Origin: a virus
Reading direction: 5' to 3' (one strand)
IMG/VR virus record: IMGVR_UViG_3300033153_003434
Span: 1-61,040 of that record
DNA length: 61,040 nucleotides
Position 1 is the first letter of the stretch. Each line of letters starts with the position of its first letter. A program made the translations under genes and the position numbers. Of this stretch, positions 28,745-37,153 are shown one piece after another. The notes under the pieces are model-generated. The model saw nothing but the letters and a program-made list of their open reading frames with translations, ran no database searches and was not told the DNA's origin.

Positions 28745-29031
28745 TATAACAACTCCGTAATATCTTCTATAGCAAACACACAAATATCATCATGTTCTAT
28801 AAGTTCATAAACTCTACACATATTATCATAATCACACACCTCACAATAATGGTCTCCTTCTAAATCTGCAATTTTTAGCATGAATTTTTCGTGGGCTTTT
28901 ACATCCCCACTTTTTGTTTCTTTTAATTTTTCATCTTTCCAATCTATAAGTTCGTGTAATAGATGGTCTAAATCTTCGTGTTTATAATTTCTAAACATTT
29001 CACGAATTTCTTCCATTTCTTTATTAGCCAT
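28744..29031 (-). CDS. First gene of the minus-strand island, acidic helical protein (95 aa)
   Basis: The start ATG 29031 has a strong AGGAGG five bases upstream; ATG 29034 is too close to it. The product is helical and acidic in its first 60 residues (KEMEEIREMFRNYKHEDLDH) and has a Cys pair (CEVCDYDNMC) near residue 70 that could bind a metal. It lies directly behind the sigma70 promoter at 29065-29093. Function unknown. Confidence 0.65.
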   Translation of the reverse strand: MANKEMEEIREMFRNYKHEDLDHLLHELIDWKDEKLKETKSGDVKAHEKFMLKIADLEGDHYCEVCDYDNMCRVYELIEHDDICVFAIEDITELL

Positions 29032-29064
29032 CATTTCCTCCTTTTTAATTAATGATTACAACAC

Positions 29065-29093
29065 AATATATACACTTTTTTACAGAATGTCAA
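29065..29093 (-). promoter_or_regulatory. Sigma70-type promoter for the minus-strand island
   Basis: On the minus strand TTGACA and TATATT are separated by exactly 17 bases, about 34 bases before ATG 29031. Confidence 0.85.
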
Positions 29094-29103
29094 GTATTAT
29101 TTA

Positions 29104-29204
29104 ATATGGTCGCTGAGTCCGCAGGTCACACAATTGTGAGCATCCCATTAACAAGGGTTACGCTATGCCAGTGCACTGACCCCCTGATACTGTATAAACC
29201 ATAT
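29104..29204 (-). ncRNA. Structured small RNA with 7-bp closing stem, unknown family
   Basis: This stretch starts just downstream of its own minus-strand promoter (29210-29238) and ends before the second promoter (29065-29093). Its ends pair as ATATGGT/ACCATAT (7 bp). Inside are a CAGTGCACTG palindrome, CACAATTGTG, and pairing runs AACCC/GGG. There is no open frame of note. GC content is visibly higher than in the surrounding region. The arrangement, promoter then closed RNA then next promoter, suggests a discrete transcript of about 100 nt. I do not recognise it as tRNA, 6S or a known riboswitch. Confidence 0.55.
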
Positions 29205-29209
29205 CAACC

Positions 29210-29238
29210 AATATAACACTTTTTTGTTATAATGTCAA
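29210..29238 (-). promoter_or_regulatory. Sigma70-type promoter for the minus-strand small RNA
   Basis: On the minus strand TTGACA and TATATT are separated by 17 bases; the predicted start is at about 29203, the 5' edge of the structured RNA. Confidence 0.8.
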
Positions 29239-29276
29239 GTAATTTATAAAATTTGTGGTTATTTTTTTAGTAATTT

Positions 29277-29284
29277 TATAAATA
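29277..29284 (+). promoter_or_regulatory. TATAAATA late promoter
   Basis: An exact octamer lies 34 bases before ATG 29318; it restarts late plus-strand transcription after the minus-strand island. Confidence 0.65.
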
Positions 29285-29317
29285 AATATAAATAACAATA
29301 TAACAAGGAAATTACTA

Positions 29318-29782
29318 ATGGAATCGTTATTTGAAAAATATATGGACACTGTTACCAAAAAGCCCGAAAATAAAGGTAAAATATTCGAAGGTGTAAAAGC
29401 AGAAGAACTATACGAAGATTATGGTGGTGAATCAGTAGAAAGAATAATTACAGCAATAGCATCACAATTTTTTATAAATGGTAATGCTGCTATTAACAAT
29501 GGCGAACCATATTTAAAAAATTCATACCATTACGATGCGGAATTAGCAAAAATGTGTAAAAAAGCTAAAAACCCAGAAGAATTAAAAGGTATTATAATAA
29601 AGTATATAAGAACAAAAGGTAAGAAATATACAAATCTAACACTACAAGATTTAAAATGGGTTAAACATGGTGGATGGAATCACATTTTTGCAGAAGTTAA
29701 TGATGATTACGGTGATACCCCAGTACTTTCAAAAGAACAAGAAGACGCATTTTTAGATAATTACCATAAAAGATTTAAATAA
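29318..29782 (+). CDS. Protein of unknown function (154 aa)
   Basis: The product begins MESLFEKYMDTVTKKPENKG, which only loosely fits the YxExLxE signature. Residues 30-110 are helical with conserved-looking IITAIASQFFINGNAAINN and LKGIIIKYIRTKGKKYTN. The C-terminal part has WVKHGGWNHIFAEV. AAGGAA precedes the ATG and a late promoter lies upstream. No family is recognised. It opens the late operon that includes the third sheath paralogue and the tail tube. Confidence 0.6.
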   Translation: MESLFEKYMDTVTKKPENKGKIFEGVKAEELYEDYGGESVERIITAIASQFFINGNAAINNGEPYLKNSYHYDAELAKMCKKAKNPEELKGIIIKYIRTKGKKYTNLTLQDLKWVKHGGWNHIFAEVNDDYGDTPVLSKEQEDAFLDNYHKRFK

Positions 29783-29800
29783 TTAAAATAAGGATATAAA

Positions 29801-30544
29801 ATGAGTAAATTTTTAACCGAAATGTACAATGATAACTACTGTACAGAAGACAAAACAATCAACAGTATGGTTGAAAATTGGGATACTGCTGATTACGATA
29901 AAAGAACATGGATTTTAAACTACTTGGGCGAATCTGTTTATGGTAATATAGAATCTACATATAAACAACTAAACCCAAAACTTCGTTTAAAAGTTGATAA
30001 TTTAATTGTTGACTTAAAAGAACATCAAAACACTAAATCTGTTAATGAAGAATTTCAAGGTGGTGTAGATTTCGAAGCTGATGACATACAACCATTGGAT
30101 GATTTCGAAGATGAACAAATAGTCGATGATGAATTTAATAACGACCAAATAGTCGGTGGTGATTTTAATGATGATTACGAAGACCTTCCATACGAAGAAA
30201 ATGATGCCGATATGAACATGGATGATGAGTACGAAGAAATCGATGTTGTCTATGATGATAATGTTGATGATATGGATGAAATCGATGTTGAGCAGGAAAT
30301 TGACACCTATAATGCAGAATACCAAGAAAATGGTGATGCTGAATATGATGATGAAGTTGGTTTACAACAAGTTGACAATGAAGAATTTTATGAAATTGAT
30401 GATGAAGTTGATGAAGTTGATGAAGTTGATGAAGTTGATGAATTCGAAGAAGATGATATGGAATATTATGATGAAATGGGTGACGATACATTTATCGATA
30501 ATGATATGGAAGACGATGAAGAAGATGAAGAATTAGGTGGGTAA
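29801..30544 (+). CDS. Highly acidic repetitive protein (247 aa)
   Basis: The product begins MSKFLTEMYNDNYCTED, a relaxed form of the recurring N-terminus. Residues 1-80 look folded. From about residue 85 onward more than half of the residues are D or E, with tandem D-E-V triplets around residues 201-213. Very acidic phage proteins often act as scaffolds or DNA mimics. Its place before sheath and tube genes favours an assembly role, but neither use is demonstrated by the sequence. Confidence 0.6.
   Translation: MSKFLTEMYNDNYCTEDKTINSMVENWDTADYDKRTWILNYLGESVYGNIESTYKQLNPKLRLKVDNLIVDLKEHQNTKSVNEEFQGGVDFEADDIQPLDDFEDEQIVDDEFNNDQIVGGDFNDDYEDLPYEENDADMNMDDEYEEIDVVYDDNVDDMDEIDVEQEIDTYNAEYQENGDAEYDDEVGLQQVDNEEFYEIDDEVDEVDEVDEVDEFEEDDMEYYDEMGDDTFIDNDMEDDEEDEELGG
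30401..30442 (+). repeat. GATGAAGTT tandem repeat
   Basis: Four perfect 9-base units and a partial fifth encode DEV repeats within the acidic protein gene. It is a likely site of slippage-driven length variation. Confidence 0.8.
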
Positions 30545-30557
30545 CAATCGGATTTAA

Positions 30558-31478
30558 ATGGAATTATTAAATAGAAATACTATAAGTTGTGAAATATGTG
30601 GTTTGGTGTGCAAATCTTTTAATGGTTTATCACACCATATCATAAAAACTCACAAACAAACACCATTAGAATATTACGATGTGTATATATTATGTGATGA
30701 TTCTAATTTGTGTATATATTGTAAGAAACCCGTAAAATTTACAAGTTTAAAAAATGGTTATAAACAACAATGTAAAACAGAATCTTGCAGATTGTTAAAA
30801 TATAAAAAAACTTGTCGTGAAAAATATGGTGTTGATAATTCATTCAAATCTGAAAAAATTAAAAACATCATTAAAGAAAAATTAAAGAAAAATTATGGTG
30901 TTGATAATCCGACAAAAAATAAAAATATTATGGATAAAATTAAAAAAACAAAAAAAGAAAAACACGGTAATGAAAATTACAATAATATAGAAAAACAAAA
31001 AAACACTATAAGAGAAAGATATAAAGTTACACATTATTCAAATACTAAAGAATATAAAGAAAAATGTCAAAAAACATCAATGATGAGATATGGCACAAAA
31101 CACCCAATGCAAAATGAAGAAATATTTAACAATTGTATGAAATCTTCTTATAATTGGAAATTGTATGTTCTTCCATCAGGAAAAGAAATTAAAACACAGG
31201 GATACGAAAACAAATTTTTAGATGAATATTTTGAAAATGGTGGAAAAGAAGAAAATGTAGTTATACACCCGACACAAGATATAATCGGAAAAATATGGTA
31301 TAAAAATAAAGGAAATTTACACAAATATTATCCTGATTTTTATATTAAAAATACAAACACTATAATTGAAGTTAAAAGCACTTATACTTTTGATAAAGAT
31401 AAAAATGTAAATTTACTAAAAGAAAAATCTTGTTTAACTAACGGTTTTAATTTTGAATTTAGGATATATAATAAATGA
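30558..31478 (+). CDS. Free-standing homing endonuclease inserted at the start of a sheath-like gene
   Basis: The product has an N-terminal C2H2-type finger (CEICGLVCKSFNGLSHH), a second Cys cluster (CIYCKKP ... CKTESC), several NUMOD-like KYGVDNPTKNxNIMDK repeats (residues 90-185) and a C-terminal PD-(D/E)XK nuclease (KYYPDFYIKNTNTIIEVKST). It is a close paralogue of the endonuclease at 25544. Its first ten residues, MELLNRNTIS, closely match the first ten residues of the following gene (MNLENRNTIS), and a 16-base exact repeat lies at the same codon offset in both. The stop overlaps the next start by four bases (ATGA). Confidence 0.85.
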   Translation: MELLNRNTISCEICGLVCKSFNGLSHHIIKTHKQTPLEYYDVYILCDDSNLCIYCKKPVKFTSLKNGYKQQCKTESCRLLKYKKTCREKYGVDNSFKSEKIKNIIKEKLKKNYGVDNPTKNKNIMDKIKKTKKEKHGNENYNNIEKQKNTIRERYKVTHYSNTKEYKEKCQKTSMMRYGTKHPMQNEEIFNNCMKSSYNWKLYVLPSGKEIKTQGYENKFLDEYFENGGKEENVVIHPTQDIIGKIWYKNKGNLHKYYPDFYIKNTNTIIEVKSTYTFDKDKNVNLLKEKSCLTNGFNFEFRIYNK

Positions 31479-33310
31479 ATTTAGAAAACAGAAATACTAT
31501 AAGTTTTTTACATAGTTATTGGGGGGAATCTAATAAAGCCATCACTATATCTAATCGTTATGAATTGATTAGCAACTTTGGTTTACCCCAAAGCGAAAAC
31601 TACCAACAATGGTACAATGCGTACAACTACTTGAAATATCAAGATAGTATAGATATTGTTAGACCGCTTTCTATTTTAGTTGAAAATAAAAAATTAGATT
31701 TTACAGAGAACTTAGTTCCTGTTGCGGATAGTGTTGGTACTTTCTATAACACAGAAGTAGCTGATTTAGATACTATAGAACAAGGAAGTAGCGAAGGGTT
31801 TACAGTTATTGAGAAATATTGTAATAGTACTGAAAGTTTGGCTGTTGTGATATGTTCAAGTGCAACAACTTGGAAAAATCCAATAACAGATGAATATGTA
31901 GATATTGTAATTAGTAAATCTATAACAGACCCATCTGCTATTATTGCCCCCGATGATGGGGATACTTATATAGTGGGTGTTGGTGGTATTGGTGTTTGGT
32001 TTGGTGAAGATGGTAAATTAGCTGTTTGGGATGATGATAACACATTATGGACATTTGTAAGTACAACCGAAGGCAGTAGTTACTACATAACTACCGAAAC
32101 ATCCGAATTTTACAAAGATGGTAGTACTTTTGTTGAAAGAGATACAACCTTAGATTATATAGACCATGACGACCATACATACATTCGTCAAACATATACT
32201 TCAATACAAGACTCTGATGGGGTTGTAAAAAATTGTAATCAACTTATGACAACCTCTCCAAATTTTAGTAATGACGAATTTGCAATTTTTGTATTCAAAT
32301 TAAATTCTTTAGATTTATATGATTTGGTAGAACGATATACATGTAGTACTGATAGTACATCAATTATATATTACGATGATGTTATAAATGGTACTTCTAA
32401 TTACATATACCTAAAACATTTTGAAGGTGTATATGATAACACTGGATTTTCTCTAATGAGTAATATGTTAGTGTTCGATGATGCGCCTGTAGATTTCTTA
32501 AATGTTTTACCTGCTAATTATAAAACGATAATAGATACCATAGATTTTAACGATTATAATATAGTTATAAATTGTGAAATTGATAGCAGTCAAGCATATA
32601 TACCAACTGCTTGTATAGATACAACATGTTTATGTATTACAACTGCTTGGAGTGAATATGATACAACAACTGATTTAATAAATGATTTTGGTATATATTC
32701 AGATGCTTCTACAGGATACACTATTTTTGATAAAAACAATTTAATTATAGGTAATTGGAAAAAACAAACAGATACCTATAATGACACAAAACGAGTTCAA
32801 TCTTTTGGTGGGGATGTTGCGGGATATATTTTAGACGATGTAAAACAACCTGATTGGGATAATTGTCAAGAACTTATAATGTTTGGTTTTGAAGATATAG
32901 TATCTCTTCGTGAAAATAAAATCAATTTAGCATTAAATTATAACGATTATAAGAATTTTTTCACAACAGAGCAATACATACCTAAATTTAAATATGGTTA
33001 TAATGTATTAATTCATCATAAAATAGAAAAAGCTGTCGGTGAAATTATAAATAATAGTGATAACAGGTATAAACCACCATTTGAACGATATAAGGATAGG
33101 ATACAAGTTCCTATAAACAATTATCTAAATGGTTTAATTGGGATTGATATAGATAATTACACACTAAGTATAACATTAGATGATGAAAATGTTATAACAA
33201 TTACAATAAGTGTATCATATTACATGTTAATAGAAAACATCATAGTAAACTTTACAGCGACTATTGGCAATTTGAGTGAAACTATGTATATGTACTACAA
33301 AGATAAATAA
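31475..33310 (+). CDS. Tail sheath-like paralogue 3, short and divergent (611 aa)
   Basis: The N-terminal sheath signature is recognisable (FGLPQSENYQQWYNAYNYLK then IDIVRPLS). Mid-protein blocks also match the family (FAIFVFKLNSLDLYDLVERY; GGDVAGYILDD). The C-terminal core is shorter and lacks the NNRxTRDITLY and LQPNRVIKHI blocks of paralogues 2 and 4, which are needed for inter-subunit strand exchange in known sheaths. It may cap or initiate the sheath, or be degenerating. It starts within the endonuclease stop codon. Confidence 0.7.
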   Translation: MNLENRNTISFLHSYWGESNKAITISNRYELISNFGLPQSENYQQWYNAYNYLKYQDSIDIVRPLSILVENKKLDFTENLVPVADSVGTFYNTEVADLDTIEQGSSEGFTVIEKYCNSTESLAVVICSSATTWKNPITDEYVDIVISKSITDPSAIIAPDDGDTYIVGVGGIGVWFGEDGKLAVWDDDNTLWTFVSTTEGSSYYITTETSEFYKDGSTFVERDTTLDYIDHDDHTYIRQTYTSIQDSDGVVKNCNQLMTTSPNFSNDEFAIFVFKLNSLDLYDLVERYTCSTDSTSIIYYDDVINGTSNYIYLKHFEGVYDNTGFSLMSNMLVFDDAPVDFLNVLPANYKTIIDTIDFNDYNIVINCEIDSSQAYIPTACIDTTCLCITTAWSEYDTTTDLINDFGIYSDASTGYTIFDKNNLIIGNWKKQTDTYNDTKRVQSFGGDVAGYILDDVKQPDWDNCQELIMFGFEDIVSLRENKINLALNYNDYKNFFTTEQYIPKFKYGYNVLIHHKIEKAVGEIINNSDNRYKPPFERYKDRIQVPINNYLNGLIGIDIDNYTLSITLDDENVITITISVSYYMLIENIIVNFTATIGNLSETMYMYYKDK

Positions 33311-33336
33311 AAAATTAAAATTACAAGGAGCTTATA

Positions 33337-34014
33337 ATGGCTGATACTATTAATAATTGGACTACAGAAGGTGACGGATGGGGTGAAGGATTTAACCCTG
33401 ATAAGTTCATACAACTACAAAACTTTAAAAAAGTTTTTAAAAACGGTACAAGAAAGAACAGATTTATGTTAGATTTTAAATATGTTACTTTTGGATGGGC
33501 TACAGAATTATTCCAAGCAGAGAATGGTAGCGCTGCGGGTGAATTAAAATTCTTAGTTGAATCTGCATCACTTCCAGGAAAATCTGTAAAGTCAATTGAA
33601 AGAGAATTTCAAGGAATGAAAACCTACTATGCTGGTGATTACGACCCACCTTCAGGATTTAGTGTTACATTCTTATCAGATATTGGCGGAAAAGCATACA
33701 GTTTCTGTGAATCATGGCTTAACGCAAAGAAAAATAACCTTACAAACACATATGGTTCTAAAGATTCGATTGAATTTCCTTTAGTAGCATGGCAAACTGA
33801 CGACCAAGGTGATGTTGTTGGTGCATGGATGATGTTTGGGTGTGTTATTAACGATTTGAGTAGCATTGATAAATCACAAGGAACAGGTGATTTCGAAACT
33901 TTCCAAGCAACATTTGATTGCGAATTTAGAGAAGTAATGTGGGGTAGTGGTGATGCTTTATTAGCAGCTGTGCCAACATTCTTAAACTTATACACTGCGA
34001 GTAGCATAGTATAA
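33337..34014 (+). CDS. Tail tube protein (gp19-like)
   Basis: This 225-residue protein is of the usual size for a tail tube subunit. The opening (NPDKFIQLQNFKKVFKNGTR), a FLVESASLPGKSVKSIEREF block, YYAGDYDPPSGFSVTFL and C-terminal FETFQATFDCEFREVMW fit the T4 gp19 family, whose hexamers stack to make the inner tube for DNA passage. It lies between two sheath paralogues, matching the T4 order 18-19. AAGGAG precedes the ATG. A short untranslated gap follows before sheath paralogue 4. Confidence 0.85.
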   Translation: MADTINNWTTEGDGWGEGFNPDKFIQLQNFKKVFKNGTRKNRFMLDFKYVTFGWATELFQAENGSAAGELKFLVESASLPGKSVKSIEREFQGMKTYYAGDYDPPSGFSVTFLSDIGGKAYSFCESWLNAKKNNLTNTYGSKDSIEFPLVAWQTDDQGDVVGAWMMFGCVINDLSSIDKSQGTGDFETFQATFDCEFREVMWGSGDALLAAVPTFLNLYTASSIV

Positions 34015-34056
34015 AAACTTCTCTGAAATATTAAAGATTAACAAAGGATATTATTT

Positions 34057-36540
34057 ATGAAATATGCAAGTAGCATTGAATTTAATGAAAAAAATGTAAA
34101 GGCTGTTCAAAGAGGTAGTGCCGAGCTAGACACTACCATTGGTATGCTTTTAAAAGCAAACTTTGGACCATCTGAAACATTAGTAGAAATCACATCAGAA
34201 TCCGAGTTGGTGGAAACGTTTGGATATCCTACTGAATATAACTACTTAGATTGGTTTAACGCTGCAGGATTTCTAAAACACTCTTCATCATTACATGTGG
34301 TAAGACCACTTTCAAGTATAACAAGTGCTAAAAATGCTTGTTTAATATTTGGAGATGGAGCACAACCTGGTGATAGTACAGCTACTAAACTATATAATGA
34401 ACAAACAGCAAACTTATCGTTAGAAGATAGCACAATAACACCTATCGATTCTGGCAAATTAAACATTTATAATAAATGGGCTGGTAATTTAAACGATATA
34501 TCAATAATGATGTGTACTTCTGAAACTGAATGGACTGAAAGTATTTCTGGTAGAGATGTATTTGACGAAACTATAGCTTTAGAATCTACTATATATACAA
34601 GAAGTACATTACCAACAATTGTAGAAGTTGTTGAAGGTGTAACGATTTCACATTTCAAAAACAAAGACAAAGTTGTTGTAGCAACACCTACAATAACTGG
34701 CGATGCTGTAGTTGAAATGGGATACTATATATATTATGCTAATTATACAACTACAACAACTGCTGAATGGGTAGCAACTACAAACCAAATAACTGATGAT
34801 GATAGAGTATTCGTAACTAGTAAAAATTTAGCTTATACATTCGACCACACATTTACAAGCGCAACTGCATTTAATAATTATTTAACCGATACAACAGAAG
34901 AAATTTATGCTAGTGAAGTAGCATTACCCGATGAAAGTGATTATAATTATAACGATAGAGTTCTTGTGAGAACTAATGATACACCTGATGTGTTTACTGT
35001 ATGGTATAATAATGAAGGTACTTGGACAACAACAGGAACAACTTTAGCAAATGCTGATAAGATATTTGAAATAAAAACACACAGCTATTCCGATTTGACT
35101 ATAGGTACTGGCGGTGGTGCTGGTACTGATACTTTAACTTTTACGCCTGATGCTGTAAGTGAAATTGATAATGCTGATAGCATGACACAAGATACAGATA
35201 TTACAATTTCAGATGAAATTTTAATTAAGAAAGATGCTAATGGTATAATTACAAATTCTGTGGTTAAATATATGGATGTAGGAATGTATAATAAAAGTGA
35301 TTACAGCCCTTTAACATATAGAGACATATTACCAACAAAACCAGATTTTGCACATAATGAGATTGGTTTAGTAGTTCTTAGAACAACTAGAGATGGTTGG
35401 TATCATGTAGAAGAAACATTTGTTAATTCGTTAACAAGTACTTCATTAAAAACTAACAGCAAATCAAATTATATAAGTACCAATGTAAACAATTATTCTA
35501 ATTTAATTTATATGAAAGCAAGTTCAGGTTTAAACACTTATGATTATATTCCAGATTTGTATAATAGTGTTTACTATACTAATATAGAACTTACAAGTAC
35601 TGACGATGTCGATTATTCTAACATAACAGATTACACAACACTATACAATGTTGCTACTGGAGTTTTTGGTAAAAATGGATATTTCCAACCTGAAATTTTA
35701 ATAGGTTATGATTGTGGTGATTCAACACTTAATAGTGGATACCTTGATGCAATGTCTTTAATAGCAGAAGATACTGGAATGTCTTTAGCTGTTGTTGGGG
35801 CTACAAGGTCAACACCAGGTCAAACAGAAACAGAAGCAAACGATGAAATTATCGAGAACTTAGGTAATGATAGAGATAACACATCATTTGGTGGATTAAC
35901 AGAATTCAACACTTATACATTCCCTATTGGTACTATGAAGAAATTCTATGACCAATATAACGATAAATATCGTTGGTTATCTGTAAATGGTGATGTAGCT
36001 GGTATGATGGCATATAACGATGCTATAAACGGACCACAATCAGCAGTTGCTGGTTATAATAGAGGTGAATTTACGAACTATGCACGAATGTTGTTTGATG
36101 CAAGAATAAACCAAAACTCTTTAAGTAGAAATGGTATAAATGCTATTATTAAAGAGGTTGATGATGGTAACTACTATTTGTTTGAATATTTAACAAACAC
36201 TACTATGGATGAAATTACAAAAGAAGCCAATGTTAGAAGAATGGTCATCAAATTTAAACATTTACTTAAAAATATATTAAAAGGTAATTTCTTTGAGTTT
36301 AACAATAGAGAAACCAGAGATATCACACTATACCAAATATCTGGAATATTTGAAAAATATAAAGCAAATGGTGGTTTACATGATTATAAACTTATTTGTG
36401 ATGAAACTAATAATACGGCTGAAAGAATAAATGCTAATGAGTTTTATCTGGATATACGACTACAACCTAACAGATTAATTAAACATATTACAATCAATAT
36501 CATAAATTATGATATGGGTTTAAATATTAAAGAACTATAA
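34057..36540 (+). CDS. Tail sheath paralogue 4 (827 aa)
   Basis: This is the longest sheath. The N-terminal block is VETFGYPTEYNYLDWFNAAG. C-terminal blocks are near-copies of paralogue 2: NGDVAGMMAYNDAINGPQSA, VAGYNRGEFTNYARML, NVRRMVIKFKHLLKNILKGN, FNNRETRDITLYQISGIFEK and LQPNRLIKHITINIINYDMG. Residues 150-430 form a large variable insertion that would face outward. It directly follows the tube gene. With paralogue 2 it is the best candidate for the main sheath subunit. AAGGATATT precedes the ATG. Confidence 0.9.
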   Translation: MKYASSIEFNEKNVKAVQRGSAELDTTIGMLLKANFGPSETLVEITSESELVETFGYPTEYNYLDWFNAAGFLKHSSSLHVVRPLSSITSAKNACLIFGDGAQPGDSTATKLYNEQTANLSLEDSTITPIDSGKLNIYNKWAGNLNDISIMMCTSETEWTESISGRDVFDETIALESTIYTRSTLPTIVEVVEGVTISHFKNKDKVVVATPTITGDAVVEMGYYIYYANYTTTTTAEWVATTNQITDDDRVFVTSKNLAYTFDHTFTSATAFNNYLTDTTEEIYASEVALPDESDYNYNDRVLVRTNDTPDVFTVWYNNEGTWTTTGTTLANADKIFEIKTHSYSDLTIGTGGGAGTDTLTFTPDAVSEIDNADSMTQDTDITISDEILIKKDANGIITNSVVKYMDVGMYNKSDYSPLTYRDILPTKPDFAHNEIGLVVLRTTRDGWYHVEETFVNSLTSTSLKTNSKSNYISTNVNNYSNLIYMKASSGLNTYDYIPDLYNSVYYTNIELTSTDDVDYSNITDYTTLYNVATGVFGKNGYFQPEILIGYDCGDSTLNSGYLDAMSLIAEDTGMSLAVVGATRSTPGQTETEANDEIIENLGNDRDNTSFGGLTEFNTYTFPIGTMKKFYDQYNDKYRWLSVNGDVAGMMAYNDAINGPQSAVAGYNRGEFTNYARMLFDARINQNSLSRNGINAIIKEVDDGNYYLFEYLTNTTMDEITKEANVRRMVIKFKHLLKNILKGNFFEFNNRETRDITLYQISGIFEKYKANGGLHDYKLICDETNNTAERINANEFYLDIRLQPNRLIKHITINIINYDMGLNIKEL

Positions 36541-36548
36541 GGATAAAC

Positions 36549-37064
36549 ATGAAAACGATTTACACTATAAAATGTAATGAATGCGGTACAGTTCTTCCAG
36601 AAAACGAAATCAACATGTTGGCAGAAGATTATGGTCAATGTAATGATTGTTTTTATAAAAAGAACACACAATGCGATTTTTGTAGAGAATTCGTAATGAA
36701 TGAAAATGCCAACGAAGTTAATGTAAAAAAAGACCTTTACGATTTGTGTAATTGGTGTTTTGAAAACGAAGATTGGGATTCTTATCTTTCTGGCGATATA
36801 TTATCAGAAGGTTTTGAAAATGACCCTGATTACAACGATTATACCGAATTTGATGCAGAAGTAGTATATGACGACGATGACGACGACTTAGATAACCCTG
36901 ATTATTATCATTATAACGATGATGACGATGATGATGAAGAAGAAGAAATCGAGGAAGAAGAAGTTGAAAAAACACTTTATAAACCAGAACCTGATAAAAT
37001 CGAAGAAGCTATTAATGGGTATATAGATAGTGACCTTTTAGATGAAGAAGAGGGTGTTCGATAA
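36549..37064 (+). CDS. Zinc-finger protein with acidic tail (171 aa)
   Basis: Residues 5-75 carry CNECGTV ... CNDCFYK ... CDFCREF ... CNWCFEN, two interleaved zinc sites of the same cross-brace style as other proteins in this window. From about residue 95 the protein is extremely acidic (DDDDDLDNPDYYHYNDDDDD and EEEEIEEEEVEK). It starts 8 bases after the sheath stop behind AAGGATAAAC, so it is a late gene. Partner and function unknown. Confidence 0.7.
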   Translation: MKTIYTIKCNECGTVLPENEINMLAEDYGQCNDCFYKKNTQCDFCREFVMNENANEVNVKKDLYDLCNWCFENEDWDSYLSGDILSEGFENDPDYNDYTEFDAEVVYDDDDDDLDNPDYYHYNDDDDDDEEEEIEEEEVEKTLYKPEPDKIEEAINGYIDSDLLDEEEGVR

Positions 37065-37085
37065 TATAAATAATTTTTATTTATA
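37065..37085. promoter_or_regulatory. TATAAATA late promoter and its mirror on the opposite strand
   Basis: A plus-strand octamer at 37065-37072 is followed by its inverted copy at 37078-37085, making a 21-base imperfect palindrome. The plus copy lies 82 bases before ATG 37154; nothing obvious lies downstream of the minus copy. Confidence 0.5.
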
Positions 37086-37104
37086 AGTAGAATATTTATG
37101 TAAA

Positions 37105-37136
37105 AAACAGCCCTCATAATATAGGGTTGTTTTATT
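37105..37136 (+). terminator. Intrinsic terminator before the paralogue block
   Basis: The stem AAACAGCCCT/AGGGTTGTTT (10 bp, one G-U) has an 8-base loop and is followed by TTTATT. It separates the sheath operon from the GRALLW-domain genes. Confidence 0.7.
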
Positions 37137-37153
37137 AAAAATTGAGGATAAAA

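Noticed and set aside
30165-30491. Minus-strand and alternative plus-strand frames in the acidic gene
   Set aside because: Low-complexity GAT/GAA sequence leaves all frames open; histidine-rich and methionine-rich products are artefacts.
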